Shown here: piece by piece, positions 12,298 through 25,419 of the stretch | Position numbering within the stretch: position 1 is the first letter of the stretch | How the letters are laid out: the number at the start of each line of letters is the position of its first letter | Assembly (NCBI GenBank): GCA_021229015.1 | Contig: CM037790.1 | Coordinates: 52,385,727-52,449,726, forward strand | Length of the DNA stretch: 64,000 bases | Direction of reading: 5' to 3' | Source of the DNA: Solen grandis | Taxonomy: Eukaryota; Mollusca; Bivalvia; Adapedonta; Solenidae | Position numbers and translations under genes: made by a program | Notes under the pieces: model-generated | Told to the model about the DNA's origin: nothing | Databases searched by the model: none | Seen by the model: the letters and a program-made list of their open reading frames with translations, nothing else

Positions 12298-13328
12298 TTT
12301 TTTGCTATATCTGTAAAAATTTGTAAGTGTAGCGTAAAACATTGATATGAACCGACATCTATAGTGTTAACTTAGGACACCTATTTGGGAGAAGTACTTG
12401 AACTTTATATGTCATGTAAAAGCAAACACTTTTGTAAGAGAAGAATGATAATTGAAGTATTCAGGCTTGAATATTTTTATGTGCTCCATTAACTGTCAAT
12501 TAAAATTTATTTTTACTGTTTTGTGTCCTTCATGCCTCAGATATATATCAGCAGGAAACTTCATTTGTATGTGGCCTAGTTAAGACAGACTACTGGTATA
12601 AGGCTTACGTCTGATAATTGCTGGGACATGTACAGATAGGGTCTGGTCAGCAGGTGTTATGTTCTTGGTCCATGTAAGAGATAGGCTCATGTCCAGCAAG
12701 ATATACACAGCGGTTCTGTTAATGATCTCTCTGGATTTGAAATGCCACTTGAAGAACTTGTAATGTTGATTTCACTATTCTGATAAATTTGGGCTTTAAA
12801 TTAGGGTAGAAATAACTTGGTGAGATGAAAAGCAAAGAGTAGACCAGTGGGCAGAAGGGTTCAGACGCCAGGGAGCTACTCTGTGAGAGTAAAGCCAATT
12901 GTACCTTTCTCTTCCTCCTATTACTTTCTTTTGCAAACACAAATGCTTATAAGTAGCTCAATACACATGTATGATATTAAATTTTTATATTTTTACATTT
13001 TACCAAAATACCTAATGCTCAATTGATTAATTTGTGCCCAGTAACCTTCTCTTACCGAACAACTGGGGTGGGGGTGGATGGGTGGGGTGTCTAGTGCCCC
13101 ACAGGTAGATCCACCACTGCTTCCCCCTTTATCAAGAACCTGACTTGGACCCGTGTAGAACCTGAACAGTCCGTGAGTGACTGACAGCTGAGGCTTTATG
13201 TTACCATACCTTAAAGAGCAAGAGTATCAAACACACATGTATAATGCATTATTTCTTTCAAAGTGAGCTACTTTGACTGATGAATATCCGGCATTCTTCA
13301 TCAACAATGAACTTAAAACGAAAACAAC
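12298..13328. other. Unassigned non-coding DNA
   Basis: No exon or repeat structure that I can support. A G-rich patch occurs near 13063-13092. Confidence 0.45.
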
Positions 13329-13335
13329 ATCTCCT

Positions 13336-14127
13336 CAGGGTTCAAATTTAATTTTTCCCACTTGCAAAAAAATGCGAGTGGTTTAAATAACTGGCAAACT
13401 TTTTTTATACTCGCATCTTGCCAAAATGCATGTAATTTGAGCCGGACTCTATTTTAAGTTTGTCAACCACTCTTTCTCCTATTTCTTCACTGTCTTTATG
13501 CCAGTGGTTAGATCAATGTGCTTCTTCGTTTTCGATTTAGATTCTGTGCAAGTTATTGACATCCAAGATTAATGAATAAATGAATACCTTTCATTTGACT
13601 TGTTCATTAATGATCGAATCACATCAGACATGTTTCCATTGAAACCGTACTAGTTAAAAAAAGGCTTACATGTCATTACGAGGGTGGGATAACTTTTATG
13701 ATTAAAATTAAATTATATTGTAATTTTAACTTAAATAATTAGAATCATAATTAGAAAATAAAGCGGTATCAAGTATCAATATTCATTAGGGGAAATATTA
13801 ATTGAAAACAGCAGATGTTTTAACATATTTAATTTATGTGTTCGTGTGTTGTGTAACATAGTCGACAGACCGGACCCGCGTTTGATACTAGTCATACAAC
13901 AACTTACTGGTGTAAATTTTGCTTTTGATTTTAAAAACAAGCGAGGATTGTTTAGTTTTGATGATATTATTGATTATGTTATTGAAATTATCTCATTTAA
14001 GACTGTTTAGAAAATGTTTAAGCCAAAATTTTCACTCGCAAAAAATGCTAGTGGTTTAAAACATAACTCGCAAACTTCATTTTCTATTCGCATTTTGCCC
14101 AAATGCGAGTGTTAATTTTGAGCCCTG
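13336..14127. mobile_element. Non-autonomous hAT-like transposon
   Basis: The 792-bp element starts CAGGGTTCAAATTTAA and ends TTAATTTTGAGCCCTG, imperfect terminal inverted repeats of the CAGGG type typical of hAT elements. ATCTCCT occurs directly outside both ends (13329-13335 and 14128-14134) as a likely target-site duplication. hAT duplications are usually 8 bp; here 7 are identical. About 100 bp at each end, rich in GCGAGTGGTTTAAA, form a direct repeat. No transposase frame is seen. Confidence 0.72.
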
Positions 14128-14300
14128 ATCTCCTACTGAAATTACTGAGCCAATTTACATAAAACTTAACAGGAATGTTCCTTGGATGATCCGCTTGCAC
14201 ACACACAAAAAAAATCTTCTTGTACAAAAGTACTGACTGGCTGAATTTCAAAGTATTTTGTCCTTGGCTCACTCTCTGCCAATATCGATCAAATTAGTTG

Positions 14301-14400
14301 NNNNNNNNNNNNNNNNNNNNNNNNNNNNNNNNNNNNNNNNNNNNNNNNNNNNNNNNNNNNNNNNNNNNNNNNNNNNNNNNNNNNNNNNNNNNNNNNNNNN
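14301..14400. other. Assembly gap (100 N)
   Basis: A run of exactly 100 N, the usual placeholder for a gap of unknown size. QSOX downstream exons or the 5' part of the oxygenase gene could be lost here. Confidence 0.99.
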
Positions 14401-14756
14401 ATTTAAGCAAAATTATTAAAAAAATCATATAAAATGGAAAAAGTTGACGTATGAATTAAAATTGCAAATGCCGTACCTACGGTGAAATTTTTTTCCAAAA
14501 AAACCAATGATTCCTTAAAAAAAACAGGCAGTTTTTCATTTTTCGAAAGGTTTTGAACCAAAATCTCTTTTTAATAAAAAAAAGGGGGTTTTGGGGGTTG
14601 TTACCCTCATCCGGACTTTCCTACGCAAAAAATAGGCCCGGTTGAAAGGGAATTGCATGCTTTTTGAAGAAGGGGGTGCTTTTAGGATGAAATTTGTGTC
14701 CCCGGGGACCGTAACAATTGCCTTTGTCATTACGGCTTTCCCAAAACTTTTATTAT
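14401..14756. other. Low-quality sequence after gap
   Basis: Dense homopolymer runs of A, T and G with no alignable counterpart elsewhere in the window that I could find. The open frames rich in Lys or Phe are by-products of poly-A/T runs, not genes. Confidence 0.6.
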
Positions 14757-14916
14757 TGGGTTTTTTTCCGCACCACGCATGAAAAAACCTTTTTCTTCTT
14801 CTTTTTTTTTTTTTTTTTTTTTTATTTTCGCATCGCAGGGAAAAACCTATTTTCTTCTTTTTTTTTTTTTTGGTTTTTTTCGCACGCTTGCAAAACCCAT
14901 TGTTCTTCTTTTTTTT

Positions 14917-14951
<35 letters not shown>

Positions 14952-17900
14952 TTTTCCGCCTTTTTTTGTAAAGGGGCAAAAAAGAAAAAAAACATCACAG
15001 TTCTTTTTTTTTACCATTTTGTCCTAGATCAAAATTGATCCTAACTCGACAATTTTCATTTTTTTTTTAATTTTTTGCCGCAGGGGGCGTTTGTAAAAGT
15101 GACAAGGGCTAAAAACCCTTTTTATTTGAATCCGATTAAATGGGGTTTTTTTGCATTGCTTCCGTGCATTACTTATAAAAAAAAAGTTTTCAAAAAGTTG
15201 CGATATATAATTTCGTGCAAGGGGTTTTTGAATGTTCGAATCTCAAAAAACTGAAAAGGGGGGGTCGGGAAAAAATTTTCCCTTTTTTCAAATGAATAAA
15301 AATTTTGTTTTTTCATATATTCGCAAACAAAAGCACAAAAATAATGGGCATTTGAAAATGCGGGGTTTTCCCATAGCGTCAAACTTTACCAATATTTTCG
15401 AAAATCAACATTTTCAAAGCATGACTTTTAAAGTTATTTGCAGCCCACTTTTTTTTATTCAACTTCATCTTTTTTCACTTTAAAATTTGCATTTTTAAAA
15501 AAAATAAAATCAGGAAAAAAAATCACCAAATATGCAAAGCAAGGGGCATATACCATTAAAAATTTTTTTTTTGGCATAAAAAATACTCCAAACTAAAAAT
15601 TTTTTATAGAAATATATAAAAAAAAAGTTTTAGTTTTTTAAGACTTTTTCCAGTGATGTTTATTTTTTTTAAAAGGGGCGTTTGGGGATATTAGGGGATC
15701 CAAGTTGACCTTTTTTTTGGAAAAATTGAAATCATTTTATGCTAATTTTTTGGAATATAAAAATAAAGTTCGACTAGTGCACTTGCGTTTTATTAACTAT
15801 TTCGCATTGCTAGTACCTAATTGAAAAATTAAAATAATTTTTGTTTCTCATTTTCCCGGGGGGGCCTTGCTTGAAAGCATTTTTCCTTATAACTAAAAAA
15901 TTTTAAAGCCGACCAAATGCGGTTTATTCATATGTTTCTTTTTGATAGCCTAAAAAAAAAAATTTTTCTGGGTTTTTATGGCAAAATTTTTTTACTACAA
16001 GGAATTTTAAAAGTTCGAACCTCGCAAAAAACTGTGCAGAGGGGGTATGTGACGAAAAACCTACCGTTTTTTAGACATCAAAAGAATTCTTTTTTCTGCA
16101 AATGATTTCAAACAATACGCACAAAATATAGGGGTTTAGCAAATTTTTAATAAATGCATGTTTGCCTCTAAAAAGGGGTCAAACTTCAAAAAATTTGGGA
16201 AAAAATTTAAAAATTTTTAAAAGATTTTTTGTCGCTCCTGATTTTTTTTTTTAGTTCATTCTCATGAAATTTTCACAATTATTTTTGTTATTTTTAAAAG
16301 GGCCCAAATTTAAAAAAATTAAAATGAAATTCAAAGGTCAAGGTCTTTTTACAAATTGGTTTTTTAAAATTCCCCGAAAGCCCAAAAAAAAAAAATATTT
16401 TTGAAAGTAATAAACAAAAGTTTTGTTCTTAATAGCCCTTTCCATGTTTTGGGGTTTTAAGATCGGACTTGTTTTGGGGTCATATTACGCAGCCAAGGTT
16501 TTTGATTTTTTTTGAAAAAATGAAAATTTTTTTTTAATGTTTAAAAATTGTGATATATAAGGAAAAAAATGTTCGCTAGGGCGACTTTATTTCTTTAAAC
16601 CCATTTGCGCTTTTCTAGGTACCAAAGTAAAATTTACTAATTTTTTTTTCTCATTTTGCTGCGGGGCGTTTGGCTTAAATCACCCTTATTAAAAAAAAAG
16701 TTAAAATTAAAATTTTTATGCAATTTTTTGTTTTCTTTTCCGTGACATAATTTAAACAAACTAAAAAATTTATCAAAAATCATGAAAATGAAGTAATTCA
16801 ATGCAACTTATTCGTTAAAAAAGTTAAGTGGCATATCCATTTCGCGTGTCTTTTTAAAAACTGTTTGGTCTTTGAATTGTTTTTAACGAGACTTTGCGTA
16901 TGCATCCTCAAAAGCAACACACACAAAAAGTTGCAGTACCCTAATCTAAAAAAAAAGTTTTCAAGGCGACACTTACAGACAGGTAATATTTAAAGTTTTT
17001 TTTGGGTAAAAAGCTTTAAACATGCAAAAAAAATTTGAAAGATCACTGTTTCAACAGTATTCAAAAACCCTTTTGAACAAAAAATTTTTTTTTTTCGAAA
17101 CATTTACTCGTGAACTAATGGAATTGCTTTTGCGAAAACCATGATATCGCATTAGCGTTCTTTTTTTTTTTTTATTTTTTTTTTCCGCCGTTTTTGTGAA
17201 GGCAATCCCAGAAAAAAAAGGCACAAAATGAAATTCCCAGTTTTTTTTTACTTTAAAAACTTAACCTTTCTTGAGAAAATTTTCTTTTTTTTCTTTGTTT
17301 TTCCCCGGGGGGGCGCTTTGTAAAAAATCAAAAAAGGGAGAAAAACCCGTTTTGGGTTCCATTCAAATGCGTTTTTTTCATTAGTTCACGATGATAGCCT
17401 AAAAAAATATGATAGATTTAAAAGTTGGGGGTAAAAAATCTTTGAGCAGGAAGGGGTTTAAATTTTTAAATTTTCAAAAAAGGAAAAAAGGGGTAGGTCT
17501 ACAAAAAAACCCATCCAGTTTTTTTCAGAGATGAAAGAAGATTTTTTTTGCTTTTTTTGCAAGACATATACGCACAAAAAAAGGTGGGGATTTTAAAAAA
17601 AGCATTGTTGTCTTCTAGAAACGGTCAAATTTACTAAATTTGGGACAAATTAACATTTTTTGAACCCATTTGTTTTGCCCTGATTTTTTTTTTTTTCCTT
17701 TTTTCCCTGAATTTTCACCTTTATGTATTTAATGCCCCCAAGTCCAGAAAAAAAAAAAAATTAAAAAAAATTGAAAGGGGAAATCTATTTATTGTTTTTA
17801 AACGGCCTCAAATAGCTCAAAAACTAAAAAAATTTTTATGATCATTGGGATAAGTTTTTTGGGCTTGAAAGACCTTTCAAATGATGTTAGTTTTTTTAAG

Positions 17901-18539
17901 ACGGCTTGTTTTTTTTTTATGCAGTTCAAATTTATCCTCTTTGAAAAAATTGTAAATTTTTTTAAAAATTTGAATTTAGTTATTTTTTTTTTGCGATTAT
18001 CCTGAATTTTTTAAAACTTAAAAACAAGAAAAAATTTTAAAAAATGGGGGGAAATTTTAAATCATACAGACAAAGTTTTAAGTTCTGGAGAAAAAAAAGC
18101 TTTTTATCCTGAGAGGTTACCTTATATGCAAGCAAAGGCAACGTCTTTTCCAATTGAATAGACCGCGACAATTAGTAGGTCACCTTTGGAATTGGTAGCT
18201 TTTTTTAAAAGCAGACTGACTATTTAGCCACCAATGCGTACACGTTTTGAAGCAAAAAAATCACTAAAATTTCTGCCCACCTTTTACCTTTTATCTTCTG
18301 TCTGTCTCTCTCTCTCACTAGATTAAATTTTGGGCATAATGAAAAAAATAGCATAAAACCAACATTAATGTTTTTTGCTAAAGTCATTTGCAAACAATAA
18401 TAATTGACCTTTGCAAAACCCTTTCACACTTTTTTTTTAAAAAAGTGAATATGTTTTAAAGGGGTTACTTGATTTCTGAAACACCCCCCTTAGAAAATAT
18501 CTGCATCAAACAATTTTTTACAATTTTTTAAAATTTCAT

Positions 18540-18660
18540 AATAAAACTTTTTATGTTTTTATACATGCGGCTTGTGTGCAATCGGCACACGGAACGAGTT
18601 ACACGACGGGGAACGCACTTCAGGCCCCGGGGAACCCGGGGTACACGGTGCGCGCACGTT
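18540..18660. repeat. GC-rich 'ACACGGAACGCACG' repeats, copy A
   Basis: A decayed version of the array at 30535-30620. It stands out for CpG content in an otherwise AT-rich block. Confidence 0.5.
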
Positions 18661-18865
18661 AAATGGTTATAACACGAACAACCACACGATACTAACCCGG
18701 GGCCCATTTTCTTTAATTTGGGTTTTCGGCTTGACTTCTTTACGCTCATTTAAAGGAGAAAGCTAAATGATCACTCATTATTGGAGACAGACAAAAAACC
18801 ACCACTGATATTTACAAGACTATAAAAAATCAATATGTGGTTAGAGCTTCAGTTTTTCTTTTCTC

Positions 18866-18898
18866 CCCCCCCCCCCCCCCCACCCCCTCTCCCTCTCC
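18866..18898. repeat. Poly-C / CT tract
   Basis: A run of C interrupted by one A, followed by CT-rich sequence. The counterpart at 30845 is shorter, so the length is either variable or misread. Confidence 0.7.
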
Positions 18899-21139
18899 TG
18901 TCTGATGTAACATAAAATCACAAAACCCCACTACAGCAAAAGTTATAATACTGCTGTAACAATTGTTTAGGTAGAAAATACTAAAAAATGGATTTCAAAT
19001 TAAAAATTCAGTTGTTTTAAAAACATTCAGTATTTTATTAAAACGAGGACACTTTACGTAATCATAACAACAAATTTGAAAACTACAGGCTAATTCACCG
19101 TATATACACCTTGAAGATAAATTTTCAATATTAAGGATTTTAATTATAAACATTCATAATTTCTTACAAAGGTTTGGGAACAATAGCATTACACAAAAAA
19201 ATCATCAGGGATGTACGGGTAACACTAAGTAAGCTTTTAAATCAACCTAAATTTGGTGAATAAAAAAAAAGAGAAAACAACAGGGAGAGAGACAGGAATA
19301 CCATGAAATTAATCGAATACTCACAAAATACATAGAACAAAGTGTAATAAACAATAACTGATGCTAGTCTAATAACAAGTACATGTTCTGAAAAAAAAAT
19401 GTGGTACGGGTGCTAAATGAAAGCAAACAAAACAACTGTGTTACGGTTTTTTTACAAAGTATTAAAGTTTAAAGGAAAAATTAAAAAGAAATTTTCTTCA
19501 TAAAATGATGTCATGTTATTATACAAAAGAAACAGCTAAAAGGTGATTTGACCAACCAGTAACACACTCCTTATATACAAAAGACAAATAAAACGGTTAA
19601 ATAATTTAAAATATTGAAAAATCAATGGCACCAAATTGCACCAAATAAAAAAAAACATGATTTGGTGATGTAATATTGGTAAAAATTTGATCTTTTTTGT
19701 TACATTTTCTTTTGCTTCAAATTGTGATGTATAAAGAAAAGTATTCGACTTGACTGAACTTTCTTCAATGGTGATTATATTTTAGACATTCGTGTGTTTC
19801 GTGTCTTCATTCCGAAAGGCAAAAGCAAATAAACAAAAACATGCCATAATGTCGTTATTTTACCTTTTGCCTTTCGGTGCAAAAACACAAAACACAAAAT
19901 ATTCCAGGCGAAAAATGAAATTTTAACAGGCAAAGCAAAAAAAGTATCCTAATTGAATAAAAACTTTCCTCCTTTGAATGTTTCATGTTTGCAGGTAGAA
20001 ACCATTTCATTTTGGCGCCCTTTAGTTGTCGTGTTCTTGTGTTCGCACCCTAAACCTGAAAGGCGAAGACACACACTGTAGCAGATTTCGTGTTGTCGTG
20101 TTTTTGCGCATCAAAAGGAAAAGTCGAAATAATAAAACACATGTTTCGCCCTCCGGTTTCTATTTGTATATATGATCAGGGACTGTGGTGGCTGATTTCT
20201 GCCATTTCGCCCGAAAGGTGAAAAACGAAAAATGCCACAATGTCTTTATTTGCCTTTCGGGGCAAGGACACGACAACACGAAACATGTCAAGCGAAATAT
20301 ACATTTTTAAAGGCGAAAGGACAAAATGTTTCGTCCTTGAATGCTTTAGTTTCTCCTCCAGATTCTCACCTATATAGGGTCACCAGTTTCCTGCTTGTGC
20401 ATATAGTCACAGTTTCCAGCATGTCTTACATAAAACTTGCTTATATCATAATAAATTGAACTTTTCCATACTAATTTTTTCAGTATTACATTTTCATATA
20501 ATTATTACTCTATTTCTTTATGTCAGCAGAATTCTTCAGTGATTAAGAATAACCACGGATGGCAAAACCAAAGTGTTGTCATTTTGTTCCTTCAACTTTT
20601 TTTAGTCGAAAACACTACAACAGGAATCTGCTATATCTTGGTGTCTGATGTTTAAACCCAGGACAGAACATTCAAAATGAAACTTTTCTTTCCTTCCACC
20701 TATTAAAATTTTGTTATTTTGCCAGGCATATGTTGTTCTTTGACCCAAAAAGCAAAAGGCGAAATAATGACAATATGCATCTTTTCATTCTTTCGCCTAT
20801 TAGGGTCAAGATACAATATAAGACAGATAAAATGGTTCTGACATAAAAGTTCGTACTGCTAACAAAAACATTCAAAGACGATACTTTTTTCATTCGCCTG
20901 TTAAAATTTTGTTATTTTGCCTGCATATTTAATTTTCTTCACAACGACAATATGGCATGTTTGTAATTTCACTTTCCGCCTTTCAGAGTGAAGACAAGAA
21001 CACACTAAACTGCAGAAATCCTAATTTACTGCATTTCTAAAAACTAAAATGTAATATGTAAATAAATTTTGTTATCGTTTTGCTGCTATTAGATTTTGCT
21101 TAATATCATTTTTTGTGTAGCCTGACTATAGTATAGGGT

Positions 21140-22375
21140 TACTTTGTATTTCCTTCAATGACACGGAGTGCAGTGCGCAACACCATAACTCTACCTTGTG
21201 CACTTTTTGAGTTTATCCCCTTTGATAGAATTTCTTGTCCGAGCATAACTTTGTCACAATAAGTTTGAATGACTTGAAACTTCATATGTATGTTCCTTGC
21301 AATGCGCCAAGTGCAGTGCACAAGAACCATAACTCTACCTGTGCACTTTTTTGCGTTATTCCCCTTTGATAGAATTTCTTGTCCGGAGCATAACTTTGTC
21401 ACCATAAGTTTGAATGACTTGAAACTTCATAGTATGTTCCTTGCAATGACCCAAGTGCAGTGCACAATAACCAAACTCTACCTTGTGCACTTTTTGTGTT
21501 TATTCCCCTTTGATAGAATTTCTTGTCCGGAGCATAACTTTGTCACCATAAGTTTGAATACTTGAAACTTCATATGTATGTTCCTTGCATGATACGAGTG
21601 CAGTGCGCAAGAACCATAACTCTACCATCTGCACTTTTTGAGTTATTCCCCTTTGATACAATTTCTTGTCCGGAGCATAAACTTTGTCACAATAAATTTG
21701 AATGACTTGAAACTTCATATGTAGTTCCTTTAATGACACAATGTGCAGTGCGTAAGAACCATAACTCTACCTTGTGCACTTTTTGAGTTATTTCCCTTTG
21801 ATAAATTCTTGTCCAAAGCATAACTTTGTCACCATAAGTTTGAATGACTTGAAACTTCATATGTATTTTCCTTGCAGTGACGCGGTGTGTGCGCATAAAC
21901 CATAACTCTCCTTGTGCACTTTTTGTTTATCCCCTTTGATAGTATTTTTTGTCCGGAGCATAACTTTGTATCATAAGTTTGAATGACTTAAACTTCATAT
22001 GTATGTTCCTTGCAATGACAAGGAGTGCAGTGCGCAAGAATCATAACTGTACCTTGTGCACTTTTGAGTTATTCCCCTTTGATAGAATTTCTTGTCCGGA
22101 GGTAACTTTGTGACAATAAATTGAATGACTTTAAACTTCACATGTATGTTTCCTTTCAATGACGCAAAGTGCAGTGCATAAGAACCATAACTCTAACCTT
22201 GTTGAACTTTTTAGTTATATCCCTTTGATAGAATTTTCTTGTCCGAAGCATAACTTTGTCACCATAAGTTTGAATGACTTGAAACTTCATTTGTATGTTC
22301 CTTGCAATGACGCCAAGTGCAGTGCACAAGGACCATATGTCTACCTTGTGCACTTTTGTGTTATTCCCCTTGAAA
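21140..22375. repeat. ~144-bp tandem core repeat, about nine units
   Basis: Each unit contains CTTGTGCACTTTTTGAGTTA, GAATTTCTTGTCCGGAGC and GACTTGAAACTTCATATG. Repeats of the first phrase start near 21194, 21335, 21482, 21628, 21770, 21913, 22053, 22199 and 22343. Open frames across it on either strand are repeat artefacts. Confidence 0.85.
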
Positions 22376-22573
22376 ATAATTCCCTAGGGGCGTTTTGTAA
22401 AAGTCACTAGAGCTAATAACTCTGTTTATTTGAGGTCCTGATTCAATTACGGTTTTTTTGCGTTGTGTTGCTTGTCATAAGCTAATCAAATATGTACATT
22501 TCAATTTCATTGTTTAAAAATGGATTGAATTGCGAAAACCGATGATATCGCAATTCTGATTGCGATTCTAGTT

Positions 22574-24876
22574 AGGTTTTCGCATCGCTGGCGAAACCTA
22601 TTGTTCTTCTTCTGTTTTATTTTTTTTATATTATTTTTTCCGCCGTTTTTGTGAACGGCATATCGCCATGATAGAAAAAAAGCACAATTATGAAATTTCT
22701 ACCATTTTTTCTAATTATATGATCTTAATCCTTACGTTGAAAAAATTTAATTTTTGTCTTACTTTTCCCGCCAGGGGGCGTTTTGCATGAAATTTATTAA
22801 TGGCAATAACTCACTTATTTGAGGTCCGATTCAAATGCGGTTTTTTGCATTCTTTCCTTGTTGATAGCCAAATAAAATATGATAGGTTCGAGGGACGTGT
22901 CGCGAAAGTATTTGACCTACAGAAGTTGAAAGTTCGAACCTCGCAAAAAACTGTGCAGATAGGGTAGGTCTTACGAAAAACCTATCCATTTTTGTTAGAG
23001 ATCAGAAAGAAGAATTCTGTTTGCTGCAAATTATTTACAAGACTATACGAACAAAATATATGGGTGCGAACTTAATAAATGCATGGTTTGTCCTCTAAAA
23101 CGGTCAAACTTCACTAAATTTTAGGAATAATCAAAATTTCAAAAACATGTTTTTTGTCGCTCCTGACTTTATTTTAGTTCATTCTTCATGATATTTTCAC
23201 AAGTTATGTATTGTTTGTTTGAAATGACCCCACAATTAACAATTAAATGAAATTGCAAAGGTCATATTACGATTACTGTGTTTTTATTCGGCCAAAATAG
23301 CCAAAAACAAAAAAATTTTATTGAAAGTGTATAACAAAAGTTTTAGTTCTTGAAGAGCTCTTTCCAGTGATGTTTTAGTTTTTAAAGAATGAACTTGATT
23401 TCGTCATTTTACGGCAGCCCAAATTTTGATCCTCTTTAAACAATTGTAAATCAGGTTTTTATACTTCAAATTTTTGATATATAAGGAATAGAATGTTTGA
23501 CTAGTGGCGACTTGTATACTTGATGAACCATTTGCCTGCATTGCTAGGTACCTAATAGAAAATATTTACTCAAGTTTGTTTCTCGTTTTGCCGCTAGGGG
23601 GCGCTTGGCTTTAAATCCTCTTTATAAACTAAAATAATTGAAGTCTGATTTTATGCAATTTTTTTGCTTCTGTTTCTTGGTGACATCAATTTGAAACAAC
23701 ACTAAAAATCAAAGCGATATTTCATGAAAAAGAAGAATTCAATGTAACATTAGTCTGTAATAGTGTTGAGTTGCATAATACATTGTCGCGTGTTATTTTA
23801 AACTGTTGTTTTCGTTTCAATTGTTGTTTAACGAGTACAATTGTCGTATGTTCGCCATCATAAAGCAACACACACATATAACGATGCAGTTACCCGAAGT
23901 CCGTAAAAAAGGTTTTCAAGTTTGCGACTACTAACACACGTAATACTTAAAAGTGTTCTTCTTGGTAAAAAGTCTGCTTAAAACATTGCAACAAAAATGT
24001 TTGAAAGATCACTGTTTAACATATTCAAAAAGCCATTGAACGAAGAAATGTTTTTTGAAACATGCGACTCGTGAACTGAAAGGAATTGATTTCGTGAAAA
24101 CTATGATATCGCACTACATAACTGACAGGTAATACTCAACAATATTCTTTTTGGGTAAAAAGTCTGCTTAAACATTGCGACAAAAATGTTTGAAAGATCA
24201 CTGTAACAGTATCAACAAGCCATGAACGAAGAAATGTTTTCCGAATCATGCAACTCGTGAACTGGAATGAATTGCTTTCGTGAAAACATTGATATCGCGA
24301 CTACATAACTGACAGTAATACTCAAAAATATTCTTTGGTAAAAAGTCTGCTAAAACATTGTGACAAATATGTTTGAAAAGATCGCTGTTAATGGTATTCA
24401 ACAAGCCATTGAATGAAGAAATATGTTTTTCGAATTATGCGACTCGGAACTGAAAGGAATTGATTTCGTGAAAACTGATGATATTGCGACTACATAACTG
24501 ACAAGTAATACTCAACAATATTCTTTTGGGTAAAAATCGGCTTAAACATTGCGACAAAAATGTTTGAAAGATCGCTGTTTAAAGTATCAACAACCATGAG
24601 CAAAGAAATGTTTTTTGAATCAGCGACTCATGAACTGAATGAAATTGCTTAATGAAATCCATTGATATCACGACTACAATAACTAACAGGTAATATCAAA
24701 AATCTTCTTTGGTTAAAAAAGTCTGCTTAAACATTGCGACAAAAATGTTTGAAAGATCGCTGTTAACAGTATTCAACAAGCCATTGAACGAAGAAATATG
24801 TTTTTCGAATCATGCGACTAGTGAACTGAGAATTGCTTTTGCGAAAACCGATGATATCGCGATAGCGATTCTAGTT
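22574..24876 (+). mobile_element. Single complete unit of the large element family
   Basis: The 5' hairpin end is at 22574 (one arm slightly decayed). The 3' end is at 24841-24876: GCGAAAACC, hairpin ATCGC / GATA / GCGAT, TCTAGTT. It shares 22880-23900 with 27480-28500 and carries five ~186-bp core units. Confidence 0.72.
23925..24850. repeat. ~186-bp tandem core repeat, five units
   Basis: Units start near 23925, 24110, 24297, 24486 and 24668 with GCGACTACATAACTGACAGG-like sequence and contain ATTGCGACAAAAATGTTTG. Two units of the same repeat occur at 28538-28905 and about one at 16967-17140. Confidence 0.83.
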
Positions 24877-25419
24877 ATTATTATTTTTCCGTCTCTTTTT
24901 TGTGAACGGCATATCAAACAAGATAGGAAACAGTCACATTCTGATTTTTTTACCATTTTTGTCCTAGATCTGAATTTGATCCTAACGTCGGAAAATTTTT
25001 CTTTTGTTCTTAATTTTGCCGCTAGGGGCGTTTTGTAAAAGTGACTAAGGACTAATAACCTGTTTATTTGAAGTCCGATTGAAATGCGTTTTTTTTGCAT
25101 TGCGTTCCTTGTCAGTTACTTAATAAAATATGATAGTTTTCAAAAAGTTGCGTAGATATAACTTTCGTGCTACAAGGTTGAAATGTTCGAATCTCGAAAA
25201 AAACTGTGAAATGAGGGTAGGTCTGCGAAAAATTTATCCACGTCTTTCAGGAATAGAGATAGGAGAAATTTTGTTTTGTTGCATATGATTCGCAAGACAT
25301 AACGCACAAAATATATGGGTGGCGATTTTGAGAAATGCATGGTTTGTCCACAGTACGCGGTCAAACATAACAATATTTTCGAAAAAATCAACATTTAAAA
25401 GCATGACTTTTAAGGTTAT

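Larger units (their letters stand above)
14757..22573 (+). repeat. Upstream copy (A) of a ~8-9 kb duplicated segment
   Basis: Order and content parallel 24877-33859. For example 15180 matches 25135, 15700 matches 27190, 16600 matches 28160, 17300 matches 29180, 18550 matches 30490, 19650 matches 31680, 20600 matches 32600 and 22390 matches 33670. Copy A has many single-base losses and homopolymer runs, worst at 14400-18500. Core array sizes differ between copies, for example nine 144-bp units here against four downstream. Confidence 0.75.

Noticed and set aside
13336..14127. LTR pair of a small retrotransposon
   Set aside because: The ~100-bp direct repeats lie inside inverted CAGGG/CCCTG ends and lack primer-binding and polypurine sites; a hAT-like element fits better.
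14536..15038. Lys-rich and Phe-rich open frames (up to 147 residues)
   Set aside because: Produced by poly-A/poly-T runs in low-quality sequence; no domain and no splice context.
21139..22410. Open frames on both strands, repeated along the stretch
   Set aside because: They fall on the 144-bp tandem core and repeat with its period; not protein-like.
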